The position numbers and the translations under genes were made by a program. Shown one piece after another: positions 5,497-12,360 of a stretch of DNA of 12,372 bases. Source of the stretch: CAZAEL01 sp964484135 (GTDB taxonomy: Bacteria; Elusimicrobiota; Elusimicrobia; FEN-1173); the NCBI GenBank assembly GCA_964484135.1, contig CAZAEL010000059.1, forward strand, positions 1 through 12,372, given 5' to 3'. How positions within the stretch are numbered: the first letter of the stretch is position 1; each line of letters opens with the position of its first letter. The notes beneath the pieces are model-generated. The model searched no databases. It was not told where the DNA came from and saw nothing but the letters and a program-made list of their open reading frames with translations.

Positions 5497-6774
5497 ATGA
5501 CACGCTCCCAACAGCTGTTCCGGCGCGCCCAAAAGCTCCTGGTGGGCGGCGTGAACTCGCCGGTGCGGGCCTTCCGCGCCGTGGGCGGGGAGCCCGTCTT
5601 CATCGAGCGGGGCCGGGGCGCCGCCATGTGGGACGTGGACGGCAAGGCGTACATAGACTACCTCGGCTCCTGGGGGCCGCTGATCCTGGGGCACAACCCG
5701 CCCGGCGTCCGGCGCGCGGCCCAGGCGGCCCTGGCCAAGGGCAGCACCTTCGGCGCGCCCACCCCGTCGGAAGTGCGGCTGGCCGCGCTGGTGCGGGAGG
5801 CCTTCCCCTCCCTGGAACGCATGCGGTTCGTGAGCTCCGGCACCGAGGCCTGCATGTCGGCCCTGCGCCTGGCCCGCGGGCACACGGACCGGCCCCTCAT
5901 CGCCAAATTCGCGGGCGGGTACCACGGCCACGCGGACGGGCTTCTGGTGGCGGCGGGCAGCGGGGCCCTGACCTTCGGCCATCCGTCCTCCGGCGGAGTG
6001 CCGAAAGAAACCGCCCGTCTGACGCTGGTGCTGCCGTACAACGACGCGCCGGCCCTGCGCAGGGCCTTTCAAAAACACGGGAGGAAGCTGGCCGCGGTCA
6101 TCGTGGAACCCGTGGCCGGGAACATGGGGCTGGTGCCGGGAACGCCGGAGTTCCTGGGCGAGCTGAGGTCCCTCACGGAAAAACACGGGACCGTCCTGAT
6201 CTTCGACGAAGTCATCTCCGGCTTCCGCCTGGCCTGGGGCGGAGCCCAGGAACGGTTCAAGATTCGTCCGGACCTGACCTGCCTCGGCAAGATTTTGGGC
6301 GGCGGGTTCCCGGTGGGCGCCTTCGGCGGACGCCGGCGGATCATGGAAAAGCTTTCGCCCCTGGGCCCGGTGTACCAAGCCGGGACCCTGTCGGGCAACC
6401 CCGTGGCCATGGCCGCGGGCGCCGCGCTGTTGGAGGCGCTCAAAAAGGCGCGGCCCTACGCGCGCATGGAAGCCCTGGCCCAAGAGTTGGCCCGGGGGGT
6501 CCGGTCCCTGGCCCGGCGGCACGGGCAAACCGTCACCGTCAACCAGCTGGGGTCCCTGCTCACGGTGTTCTTCGCCAACGGCCCGGTCACGGACTACGCC
6601 TCGGCGCTCAAGGCCGACGCCAAACGGTACGGCCGCTTCTTCCACGGTTTGCTCAAGCGCGGGGTCTATTTCCCGCCGGCCCAATGGGAGGCGGCCTTCC
6701 TGTCCGCGGCGCACGGGCCGAAAGACATTGAAAAAACATTGTCTGCCGTGGACCGCGTTTTTCGGACATTGTGA
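5497..6774 (+). CDS. hemL: Glutamate-1-semialdehyde 2,1-aminomutase
   Basis: A 425-residue PLP enzyme of the class-III aminotransferase fold that converts glutamate-1-semialdehyde to 5-aminolevulinate, the last step of the C5 route. The N-terminal GGVNSPVRAF (17-26) is diagnostic for HemL. SSGTEACMSALRLAR (113-127) and FAGGYHGHADG (138-148) bind cofactor and substrate. DEVISGFRLAWGGAQ (227-241) holds the PLP-contacting Asp, and TCLGKILGGGFPVGAFGG (261-278) holds the Schiff-base lysine K265. AGTLSGNPVAMAAG is also typical, and the length matches the family. The ATG at 5497 follows CCGGAGG with a good spacing; an in-frame ATG at 5428 lies inside the upstream gene and lacks support. HemL implies that a glutamyl-tRNA reductase (HemA) is encoded elsewhere. 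It feeds HemB, encoded two genes upstream. Confidence 0.97.
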   Translation: MTRSQQLFRRAQKLLVGGVNSPVRAFRAVGGEPVFIERGRGAAMWDVDGKAYIDYLGSWGPLILGHNPPGVRRAAQAALAKGSTFGAPTPSEVRLAALVREAFPSLERMRFVSSGTEACMSALRLARGHTDRPLIAKFAGGYHGHADGLLVAAGSGALTFGHPSSGGVPKETARLTLVLPYNDAPALRRAFQKHGRKLAAVIVEPVAGNMGLVPGTPEFLGELRSLTEKHGTVLIFDEVISGFRLAWGGAQERFKIRPDLTCLGKILGGGFPVGAFGGRRRIMEKLSPLGPVYQAGTLSGNPVAMAAGAALLEALKKARPYARMEALAQELARGVRSLARRHGQTVTVNQLGSLLTVFFANGPVTDYASALKADAKRYGRFFHGLLKRGVYFPPAQWEAAFLSAAHGPKDIEKTLSAVDRVFRTL

Positions 6775-6781
6775 AAGGAGG

Positions 6782-6802
6782 ATGAACTCTCCCCTCGCAT
6801 GA
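6782..6802 (+). other. Possible six-codon leader ORF before the cyclodeaminase gene
   Basis: An ATG directly after the AAAGGAGG at 6774-6781 opens a six-codon frame (MNSPLA) whose TGA overlaps the ATG of the next gene (ATGA at 6799-6802). The strong Shine-Dalgarno is too far (17 bases) from the real start but too close to this ATG, so ribosome entry here is unclear. It may be chance; I list it because it decides how the next gene is translated. Confidence 0.2.
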
Positions 6803-7842
6803 ACATACTCTGGTTATCGGAAGAAGACGTGGCCTCCCTGGCCACGGTGAAGGACGCCCTGCCTTTGGTGGACCAGGCTTTCCGGGACTTGGCCCAGGGC
6901 CGGGCCCAGATGCCGCCCAAGATGTACCTGGATTTCAAGGAATTCAACGGCGACCTGCGGGCCATGCCCGGGTACCTGCGCCGGACCGGCGACGGACAAA
7001 AGCCCTTCGCCGGCGTCAAGGTGGTGAACTCCCACCCAGGCAACCCGGCCAAGGGCCTGCCCACGGTCTGCGCGGTGGTCATCCTGAACGATCCGGAAAC
7101 GGGCCTGCCCCTGGCGCTCATGGCCGGGGGCCGGCTCACGGACCTGCGCACCGGCGCGGCCGGCGGCGTGGCGGCCCGCTGTCTGGCCCGGCCCGAATCC
7201 TCCGTGGTGGGGCTCATCGGCTGCGGCCGCCAGTCCCTGACCCAGCTTCAGGCGTTGCAGGCCTCTTTCGCCGTCAAGGAAGTGCGCGTGGCCGGGCAGA
7301 CCCTGCAGGAAGCCGAGGCCTTCTGCAAAAAACACGGCGCGGGAGGACCGGCGTTCAAACCCTGCGAAATCGCCCAGGCCTGCGAGGCCGACATCCTGGT
7401 GACCACCACGCCTTCCCGCAAACCGGTGGTGAAGGCGGCCTGGGTCAGGCCCGGCACCCACATCAACGCCATCGGCGCGGACGCGCCGGGAAAGCAGGAG
7501 CTGGAGACCGCGGTGTTGCAGAAGGCCCGCGTGGTGGTGGACCGGGCGGAGCAGGCTTTCCATTCCGGCGAGGTCAACGTGCCTTTGTCCACGGGCGGCA
7601 TCAAGCCGGAACACGTGGTCGGTGACCTGGGCGATGTCCTGGCCGGCAACAAGAAGGGACGTCTCTCTCCCCAGGACATCACGATTTTCGATTCCACGGG
7701 CCTGGCCGTGCAGGACATCGCCCTGGCCGCGTGGGTGTATCAAAAAGCCTTGGAAAAAAACAAGGGGATGAAGCTGCCCTTTCAAAGAAAGGATTTTCAT
7801 GGCAGACATCAAGCCTTTCCGCGCCGTCCATTACGCCGATAG
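6799..7842 (+). CDS. Ornithine cyclodeaminase / mu-crystallin family NAD(P)-dependent enzyme
   Basis: A 347-residue Rossmann-fold enzyme. The family substrate residues are visible: K41 in PPKMYLDF, K74 in AGVKVVNSHPGNP (71-83), and R117 in LTDLRTGAAGGVAA (113-126). The dinucleotide loop is GLIGCGRQSLTQL (138-150). INAIGADAPGKQEL (222-235) places Asp at 228, where the characterised Pseudomonas ornithine cyclodeaminase has its catalytic Asp. FDSTGLAVQDIALA (297-310) closes the domain. Relatives act as ornithine cyclodeaminase, alanine dehydrogenase, ketimine reductase or siderophore-precursor dehydrogenase, and the sequence alone does not choose between them. No ATG or GTG start fits the strong upstream Shine-Dalgarno better than 6799, which begins the family N-terminus. 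Its last 15 codons overlap the next gene (7799-7842) in another frame. The Arg-rich C-terminal tail (FHGRHQAFPRRPLRR) is therefore probably a read-on extension with no conserved role. Confidence 0.9.
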   Translation: MNILWLSEEDVASLATVKDALPLVDQAFRDLAQGRAQMPPKMYLDFKEFNGDLRAMPGYLRRTGDGQKPFAGVKVVNSHPGNPAKGLPTVCAVVILNDPETGLPLALMAGGRLTDLRTGAAGGVAARCLARPESSVVGLIGCGRQSLTQLQALQASFAVKEVRVAGQTLQEAEAFCKKHGAGGPAFKPCEIAQACEADILVTTTPSRKPVVKAAWVRPGTHINAIGADAPGKQELETAVLQKARVVVDRAEQAFHSGEVNVPLSTGGIKPEHVVGDLGDVLAGNKKGRLSPQDITIFDSTGLAVQDIALAAWVYQKALEKNKGMKLPFQRKDFHGRHQAFPRRPLRR

Positions 7843-9022
7843 CCTGATTTCCGGCCTGGGCCGTCTGGTGTGCCCGCCCTACGACGTCATCCCCCCGCAA
7901 GAGCAGAAAGAACTGCTCCGGCGGCACCCCCGCAACTTCGTGCGTCTGGAGCTGCCGCCGGGAAACCCGTCGGACAAATACGCCCGGGCCGCCCGGCTGT
8001 GGCGCGAATGGCGGGGCAGCGGGGTCCTGGAGCGGGACCCGGTCCCGGCGCTGTACCTGTACGAGGCGTCCTTCGCCTCGCCCATGACGGGCCGACGCTT
8101 GTCGCGCCGCGGCTTCTTCGCCGCGCTCCGCCTGGTCCCCTGGGGCAAGGGGGTGTACCCGCATGAAAAGACCCTGCCCACGCCCAAGGCAGACCGGCTG
8201 AAACTTTTCAAGGCCCTAAAAGCCCAGACCAGCCCCATTCAATGCCTGTTCGACGACCGGTCGGGCCGGGCCGGAACCCTGCTGAAAAAAATGGCGCGCG
8301 GAAGGCCCTGGATCGAACTCGCGGGCCGGGCCGGCGTGCGCCACCGCCTCTGGCGGATCACGGACGCGGCCGTTGTCGCGGCCCTGGTCCGCATCCTCAA
8401 GCGGTCCCCCGTCGTCATCGCGGACGGCCACCACCGGTACGAAACCTCCCGGGCGTACGGCGCCTGGGCGCGCCGCCAACGGGGCGCGGGGCCGGCCTGC
8501 GACCACGTCATGACCTATTTTTCTCCGTCGGACGATCCGGGGCTGGAGATCCTGCCCACACACCGGGCCGTGAGCCTGGACAAGCAACGGTTCGTGCGCC
8601 TGGAGGCCTGGGGAAGACTCAAGCCCCTGCCCGGCCTGAAGGCCTTGACGCCGCTCATCCGGGGACGCGCCGGCGGTCGGGCCGTCGGCGTTTTTTACCG
8701 GGGCCGCTTCTTCCGGTACGAGTTCAAGGCCGTTCCATCCGCCCTGCGCGGCACGCCCCACGAAAAGCTGGCCGTGGCCTGCCTCCACGCCGGCCCGTTG
8801 GACGGTCTGGGCAAGGAGGATTTCTTTTTCACGCGCCGGCCCGAGGAGGCGGTGCAATGGGCGCGCCGCGAAAAGGGCTGGGCCTTCCTTCTGCCGCCCA
8901 ACACCGTGCAGGAGGTCATCGACGTGTCCGTGTCCGGCCGCGTCATGCCGCCCAAGTCCACCTATTTTTATCCGAAAATCCCCTCGGGCTTCCTGAGCCA
9001 CTCCCTGTTCGGGGACCTTTAG
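7799..9022 (+). CDS. DUF1015 family protein
   Basis: A 407-residue member of the DUF1015 family, a conserved group with no biochemical role that I know of. The N-terminal IKPFRAVHY (4-12) and CPPYDVI (25-31) are typical. So are HEKTLPTPKADRL (122-134) with QTSPIQCLFDD (143-153), the near-invariant IADGHHRYETSRAY (207-220) and the C-terminal MPPKSTYFYPKIPSGF (383-398). The many conserved His, Asp and Lys residues suggest an enzyme. No signal peptide or membrane helix is seen, so it is probably cytoplasmic. The start at 7799 has AAAGGA five bases upstream and begins right at the conserved N-terminus, so the 44-base overlap with the previous gene is real. That overlap and the same strand imply co-expression with the cyclodeaminase-like enzyme, and a shared amino-acid pathway is a reasonable but unproven guess. 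Confidence 0.9.
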   Translation: MADIKPFRAVHYADSLISGLGRLVCPPYDVIPPQEQKELLRRHPRNFVRLELPPGNPSDKYARAARLWREWRGSGVLERDPVPALYLYEASFASPMTGRRLSRRGFFAALRLVPWGKGVYPHEKTLPTPKADRLKLFKALKAQTSPIQCLFDDRSGRAGTLLKKMARGRPWIELAGRAGVRHRLWRITDAAVVAALVRILKRSPVVIADGHHRYETSRAYGAWARRQRGAGPACDHVMTYFSPSDDPGLEILPTHRAVSLDKQRFVRLEAWGRLKPLPGLKALTPLIRGRAGGRAVGVFYRGRFFRYEFKAVPSALRGTPHEKLAVACLHAGPLDGLGKEDFFFTRRPEEAVQWARREKGWAFLLPPNTVQEVIDVSVSGRVMPPKSTYFYPKIPSGFLSHSLFGDL

Positions 9023-9031
9023 GGGACGCCC

Positions 9032-9556
9032 ATGTCGGGGCTGGACATCGGCCTCCTGATCCTGGCCCTGGCCGGGGCGTTCCTGGGCATGCGGATCGGC
9101 GCGGTGTCCGCGTTCTTCAACATCCTGGCCGGGTTCGCGGGAAGCTGGGCGGCGTCCCGCTTCCACCTGGCCGTGTTGTCCGCGATCGAGATGTCGCCCT
9201 CTTCCGCGTACCTGCTGGTGTTCTGCGCCACGGCCGCGGCCCTGGTGGCGGCGGGCATCGTGTTGAGCCATCTCCTCCAGGCTTTCTTCCTGGGGCTCAT
9301 CGACAAATTCCTGGGCGCGCTCCTGGGCATGGGGTTGTGCCTGGCCCTGGCCACGGTCGCGCTGGTCCCTCTTTTGATGGAAGAACGGCCCGCCCTGCGG
9401 GACTTGGTCCGGCGGTCCGCCTTCGCCCCCTATCTGCTGCGCGTCACGCAAAAACGCCTGGGCCTCAACCCGCCGGATCTCTGGGGACGGCTGGACCCCC
9501 TGCTGGAGTCCGAACAGGTCCGGCGCGTGCGGCGGCTGCTGGAAGGGTCCCGTTGA
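9032..9556 (+). CDS. CvpA-like integral membrane protein
   Basis: A 174-residue protein with four hydrophobic segments at about 4-20, 26-44, 60-84 and 95-115, then a charged cytoplasmic-type tail with an Arg-rich end (QVRRVRRLLEGSR). The opening LDIGLLILALAGAFLGMRIG, followed by a Gly/Ala-rich helix pair and DKFLGALLGM (91-100), matches the CvpA / colicin V production family layout. In that family the 'D-(K/R)-x-x-G-x-x-x-G' segment before the last helix is typical. The molecular role of the family is unclear; in enterobacteria it affects colicin V export and envelope stress tolerance. The ATG at 9032 has AGGGGA upstream, overlapping the stop of the DUF1015 gene, and the gap is only nine bases. 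Membrane topology is strongly supported; the family call is moderately so. Confidence 0.8.
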   Translation: MSGLDIGLLILALAGAFLGMRIGAVSAFFNILAGFAGSWAASRFHLAVLSAIEMSPSSAYLLVFCATAAALVAAGIVLSHLLQAFFLGLIDKFLGALLGMGLCLALATVALVPLLMEERPALRDLVRRSAFAPYLLRVTQKRLGLNPPDLWGRLDPLLESEQVRRVRRLLEGSR

Positions 9557-9564
9557 CGGATTGA

Positions 9565-9578
9565 GCCGCGGAAGCGGC
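9565..9578 (+). other. GNRA-loop hairpin upstream of pabB
   Basis: GCCGC (9565-9569) and GCGGC (9574-9578) enclose a GGAA tetraloop in the 33-base gap between the CvpA-like gene and pabB. The pabB Shine-Dalgarno (GAGGG, 9583-9587) lies just downstream and is left free. It may insulate or stabilise the intercistronic mRNA. The five-pair stem is small and could be chance. Confidence 0.3.
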
Positions 9579-9589
9579 GTGCGAGGGAA

Positions 9590-11143
9590 ATGATGGGCTT
9601 GTCTTTTTTCAAAACAGGACGGCCGCGGTATCGGGCGGAGAAACGGGAATTTCCCGGTCTGCGGCCTGACCCGCTGGCCCTGTGGAAAGCCGCCGGCTCG
9701 CCCTGGCGGTTCTGGCTGGACAGCGGCCCCGGTTTCCGGTCCGGCCGGTTCACGTACCTGGCCTGGGGCGGGCCCCTCTGGGCCTTCCGCGGAAAAAACG
9801 GCCGCGGGGAAATCCTCAGGCCCGGCCGCCCCTCGGAACGATTTTCCTTCACGGACCCGGCCGTCGTCCTCAAAGACCTGCTGGGGGACGTTTCCTCCGA
9901 CAAATCCCCCGGCGCCTTTCCGGGGGGCGCGGTGGGATACTGGGGATACGAATGCGCCCGCTACTTCGACCCGGCCATGGGGCCGGCGACGGCTTCCCGC
10001 GGGAACGCGCTCCGGGGCGTGCCGGATTTCCTCTGGGTGTTGCCGGCGTTTTGGGCGGTGATGGACCGGGACGGCGGCCTGGCCCTCATCCGCCAATCCG
10101 GCGGGGAAGGGACGCCGGCCAGCCGCGACTGGACCCGGTGGGAAGACCGGCTGAAAAACCTGCCCTCCCGCGGCGCCTTTCCGCCTCCCCTCCCTTTTTC
10201 CCCGCCGCGAGAAGAAACGCTTGAGGCCAACCGTTCGGCGTACGAGGCCGGGGTGCGCCGCATCCGGCGGTACATCGCGGCGGGCGATGTCTACCAGGCC
10301 AACCTGAGCCACCGCCTGGATTTCCCCTGGCCGCGCCGCGCCGATCCCGCGGATTTCTTCGCGGCCCTGCGCCGCCTCAACCCTTCGCCGTACGGGACCC
10401 TCCTGGATTTCCCCGGCTTTTCCCTGGCCGGCTGTTCGCCCGAACTTCTGCTGCGGGTGCGCGGCGACCGGGTGGAGACGCGGCCCATCGCCGGCACCCG
10501 GCCCCGGGGAGACTCCGACGCCGCGGACAGGGCGCTGTCCGGCGAGCTTCTGCTCAACCCCAAGGAACGGGCGGAACACATCATGCTGGTGGACCTGGAA
10601 CGGAACGACCTCGGCCGGGTCTGCCGCCCCGGCACCGTGCGGGTGACGGAACGGATGTCCCTGGAAAAATATTCCCACGTGATCCACATCGTTTCCCAGG
10701 TGGAGGGGCGGCTGCAAAAGGGGCGGGACGGCTTCGACGCGGTGCGGGCGCTGTTCCCGGGCGGCACCATCACGGGCTGTCCCAAGATCCGCTGCATGGA
10801 GATCCTCAACGCCCTGGAAAAAGAACCCCGCGGCCCCTTCTACGGCAGCGCCGGCTGGGTGTCGCCCTCCGGGGACATGGACCTCAACATCCTCATCCGC
10901 ACCGCCCTCATCGCGGGCGGGCGGCTGATCCTGCGGGTGGGCGCGGGCATCGTGGCGGACTCCCTGCCGGAAAAAGAGCACGAAGAAACGCTGCACAAGG
11001 CCCGGGCCCTGCTGGCCGCGTATCGCCGCATGGCGTCCGCGGCCGGGGGCCCCGAACGCCCCCGCCTGGGCAGACCTTTCCGGAGGCTCCCCGGCGCGCG
11101 CCGCGGTTTCGGCGCCCGGCCCCGGGAAAGCGTGGCCCCATGA
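9590..11143 (+). CDS. pabB: Aminodeoxychorismate synthase component I
   Basis: A 517-residue chorismate-binding enzyme that, with a glutaminase (PabA), makes 4-amino-4-deoxychorismate for folate. The N-terminal domain has WRFWLDSGP (39-47) and GGAVGYWGYECARYFDP (112-128). The catalytic domain shows GDVYQANLSHR (232-242), GCSPELLLRV (281-290), IMLVDLERNDLGRV (331-344), GGTITGCPKIRCMEIL (391-406), YGSAGWVSPSGDMDLNILIR (418-437) and RVGAGIVADS (449-458). The motif RPIAGTRPRG (298-307) has Ala301 where E. coli PabB has the lysine that binds substrate covalently. The PabB call over TrpE rests on the partner pabC and on the YQANLS motif. The last ~37 residues (481-517) are Arg/Pro/Gly-rich and look non-conserved. 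Two Met codons open the frame (9590, 9593); the second is better spaced from GAGGG. The stop overlaps pabC (ATGA). No pabA is seen here. Confidence 0.88.
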   Translation: MMGLSFFKTGRPRYRAEKREFPGLRPDPLALWKAAGSPWRFWLDSGPGFRSGRFTYLAWGGPLWAFRGKNGRGEILRPGRPSERFSFTDPAVVLKDLLGDVSSDKSPGAFPGGAVGYWGYECARYFDPAMGPATASRGNALRGVPDFLWVLPAFWAVMDRDGGLALIRQSGGEGTPASRDWTRWEDRLKNLPSRGAFPPPLPFSPPREETLEANRSAYEAGVRRIRRYIAAGDVYQANLSHRLDFPWPRRADPADFFAALRRLNPSPYGTLLDFPGFSLAGCSPELLLRVRGDRVETRPIAGTRPRGDSDAADRALSGELLLNPKERAEHIMLVDLERNDLGRVCRPGTVRVTERMSLEKYSHVIHIVSQVEGRLQKGRDGFDAVRALFPGGTITGCPKIRCMEILNALEKEPRGPFYGSAGWVSPSGDMDLNILIRTALIAGGRLILRVGAGIVADSLPEKEHEETLHKARALLAAYRRMASAAGGPERPRLGRPFRRLPGARRGFGARPRESVAP

Positions 11144-12048
11144 TCTCTTTCCCGAAAAAAGTCTGGGTGAACGGCCGCCTCCTGCCGGGCGCGCGGCCCG
11201 CCATATCCGCCTTCGACCGCGGGTTCCTGCACGGCGACGGGGTGTATGAAACCCTGCGGGTGTACGGGGGCCGCATGTTCCACTTCGACCAGCACTTCCA
11301 GCGCCTGGAATCGTCGGCCCGGGGCCTGCGGCTGAACATCCCCTACGCCCGGCCCCAGGTCCGCGCCGCCGTGGAAAAAACCCTCCGCGCCAACGGCCTG
11401 CGGGAGGCGGTGGTGCGCTGGACCCTGACGCGGGGGCCCGGCCCCCGCGGGTACGACCCGGAACCCTGCACACGCCCGACTTTCGTCATCGCGGCCTGGG
11501 CCACCCAGGGCCATCCGCCCTATTGCTACAAGGAAGGCGTCACCGCGTCCATCGTCCGCGTCCGCCGCAACCCCAAGAGCGCGCTGGACCCTTTTTTCAA
11601 AACCACCAACAACCTGAACAACGCCCTCGCCTACTGGGAAGCCCGCGAAAAGAAATCCTACGAGGGGATCCTCCTGAACACGGAGGGCCACCTGACCGAG
11701 GGGAGCAGCTCGAACGTCTTTTTCATTTCCGGCGAGGTCCTGAAGACGCCGTCCCTGGACTGCGGCCTGCTCAACGGCGTGACCCGGGCCGCGGTGATCG
11801 AGCTGGCCAAGATCCGCCGCCTGACCGTGGCGGAGGGGCGGTACCGGCCCCGCGACCTGCTCTCCGCCCAGGAGGTGTTCCTGACGGGCACCACGCTGGA
11901 GGTCATGCCCGTGACCAAAATCATCAACGAACAGGGCCGGGTCCACGCCATCGGGACGGGACAGGTGGGGGCCTGGGCGCCCCTCCTCCGGCACGATTAC
12001 CGCTGCCTGGTGGCCCGCGAGATCAACGACCCCGGCTTCATGCCGTGA
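11140..12048 (+). CDS. pabC: Aminotransferase class IV, probable aminodeoxychorismate lyase
   Basis: A 302-residue fold-type IV PLP enzyme. The N-terminal VWVNGRLLPG, DRGFLHGDGVYETLRVYGG (26-44) and HFDQHFQRLESSA (48-60) are typical. The PLP lysine is K154 in DPFFKTTNNLNNALA (150-164), followed by EGILLNTEGHLTEGSSSNVF (175-194) with the cofactor-contacting E187, then LLNGVTRAAVIELA (210-223) and EVFLTGTTLEVMPV (245-258). Class IV includes aminodeoxychorismate lyase (PabC), branched-chain aminotransferase and D-amino-acid transaminase, and sequence alone separates them poorly. The direct ATGA overlap with pabB makes lyase, which releases 4-aminobenzoate and pyruvate, the best call. Its length is somewhat above the ~270 residues of E. 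coli PabC and nearer to branched-chain aminotransferases, so a mixed or transaminase activity remains possible. Its stop overlaps the next gene (GTGA). Confidence 0.82.
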   Translation: MISFPKKVWVNGRLLPGARPAISAFDRGFLHGDGVYETLRVYGGRMFHFDQHFQRLESSARGLRLNIPYARPQVRAAVEKTLRANGLREAVVRWTLTRGPGPRGYDPEPCTRPTFVIAAWATQGHPPYCYKEGVTASIVRVRRNPKSALDPFFKTTNNLNNALAYWEAREKKSYEGILLNTEGHLTEGSSSNVFFISGEVLKTPSLDCGLLNGVTRAAVIELAKIRRLTVAEGRYRPRDLLSAQEVFLTGTTLEVMPVTKIINEQGRVHAIGTGQVGAWAPLLRHDYRCLVAREINDPGFMP

Positions 12049-12359
12049 AGGACGATTCCTTCCGGACGTTCGTGCTTGACCAGTTGAGCGCCGACGGCGC
12101 GGTGCGCTGCCGGGCCATGTTCGGCGGACACGGGCTTTACCGGGGGAACGTCTTTTTCGGCATCATCCACAAGGGCCGCCTCTACTTCAAGACCGACGAC
12201 CGCACCCGGCCCCTGTTCGAGGAACGGGGCATGGCGCCTTTCCGGCCGGGCCCCCGGCAGGTCCTCAAAAGCCACTATGAGGTGCCGCCCGAGGTCCTGG
12301 AAAGCCGGCCCCAACTGGCGGACTGGGCCCGCGCCGCGGTCCGCGCCAAAGTGATATAA
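12045..12359 (+). CDS. TfoX N-terminal domain protein
   Basis: A 104-residue protein made of the TfoX N-terminal domain alone. It shows DSFRTFVLDQL (4-14), the signature RCRAMFGGHGLYRGNVFFGI (21-40), GRLYFKTDD (44-52), LFEERGMAPF (56-65) and YEVPPEVLE (~77-85). The C-terminal TfoX domain of the competence regulator is absent. Free-standing N-domain proteins are widespread, with no settled function. The start is a GTG at 12045 that overlaps the pabC TGA (GTGA), since the family alignment begins exactly there; reading further upstream in this frame runs through pabC and has no family support. The stop TAA (12357-12359) lies inside the TATAAT of the next candidate promoter. It closes the ten-gene run and is probably translated by coupling to pabC. 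Confidence 0.88.
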   Translation: MKDDSFRTFVLDQLSADGAVRCRAMFGGHGLYRGNVFFGIIHKGRLYFKTDDRTRPLFEERGMAPFRPGPRQVLKSHYEVPPEVLESRPQLADWARAAVRAKVI

Positions 12360-12360
12360 T
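12352..12360 (+). promoter_or_regulatory. Near-consensus extended -10 promoter at right edge
   Basis: TG (12352-12353), one base, then a perfect TATAAT (12355-12360) matches the extended -10 consensus in otherwise G+C-rich DNA. It overlaps the TAA stop of the TfoX-domain gene and points out of the window, so a new transcription unit probably begins just to the right. No -35 is obvious upstream. The ATG at 12369-12371 is too close to serve as a start on a normal leader. Confidence 0.5.

Noticed and set aside
8216..11473. 1085-codon open frame on the minus strand
   Set aside because: It crosses four well-supported + strand genes, has low-complexity Gly/Arg/Pro/Gln composition and shows no family motif, so it is a compositional shadow.
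11523..12044. Long N-terminal extension of the TfoX-domain protein in its own frame
   Set aside because: This stretch is read through pabC in another frame and is Pro/Arg/Gly-rich; the domain begins at the GTG at 12045.
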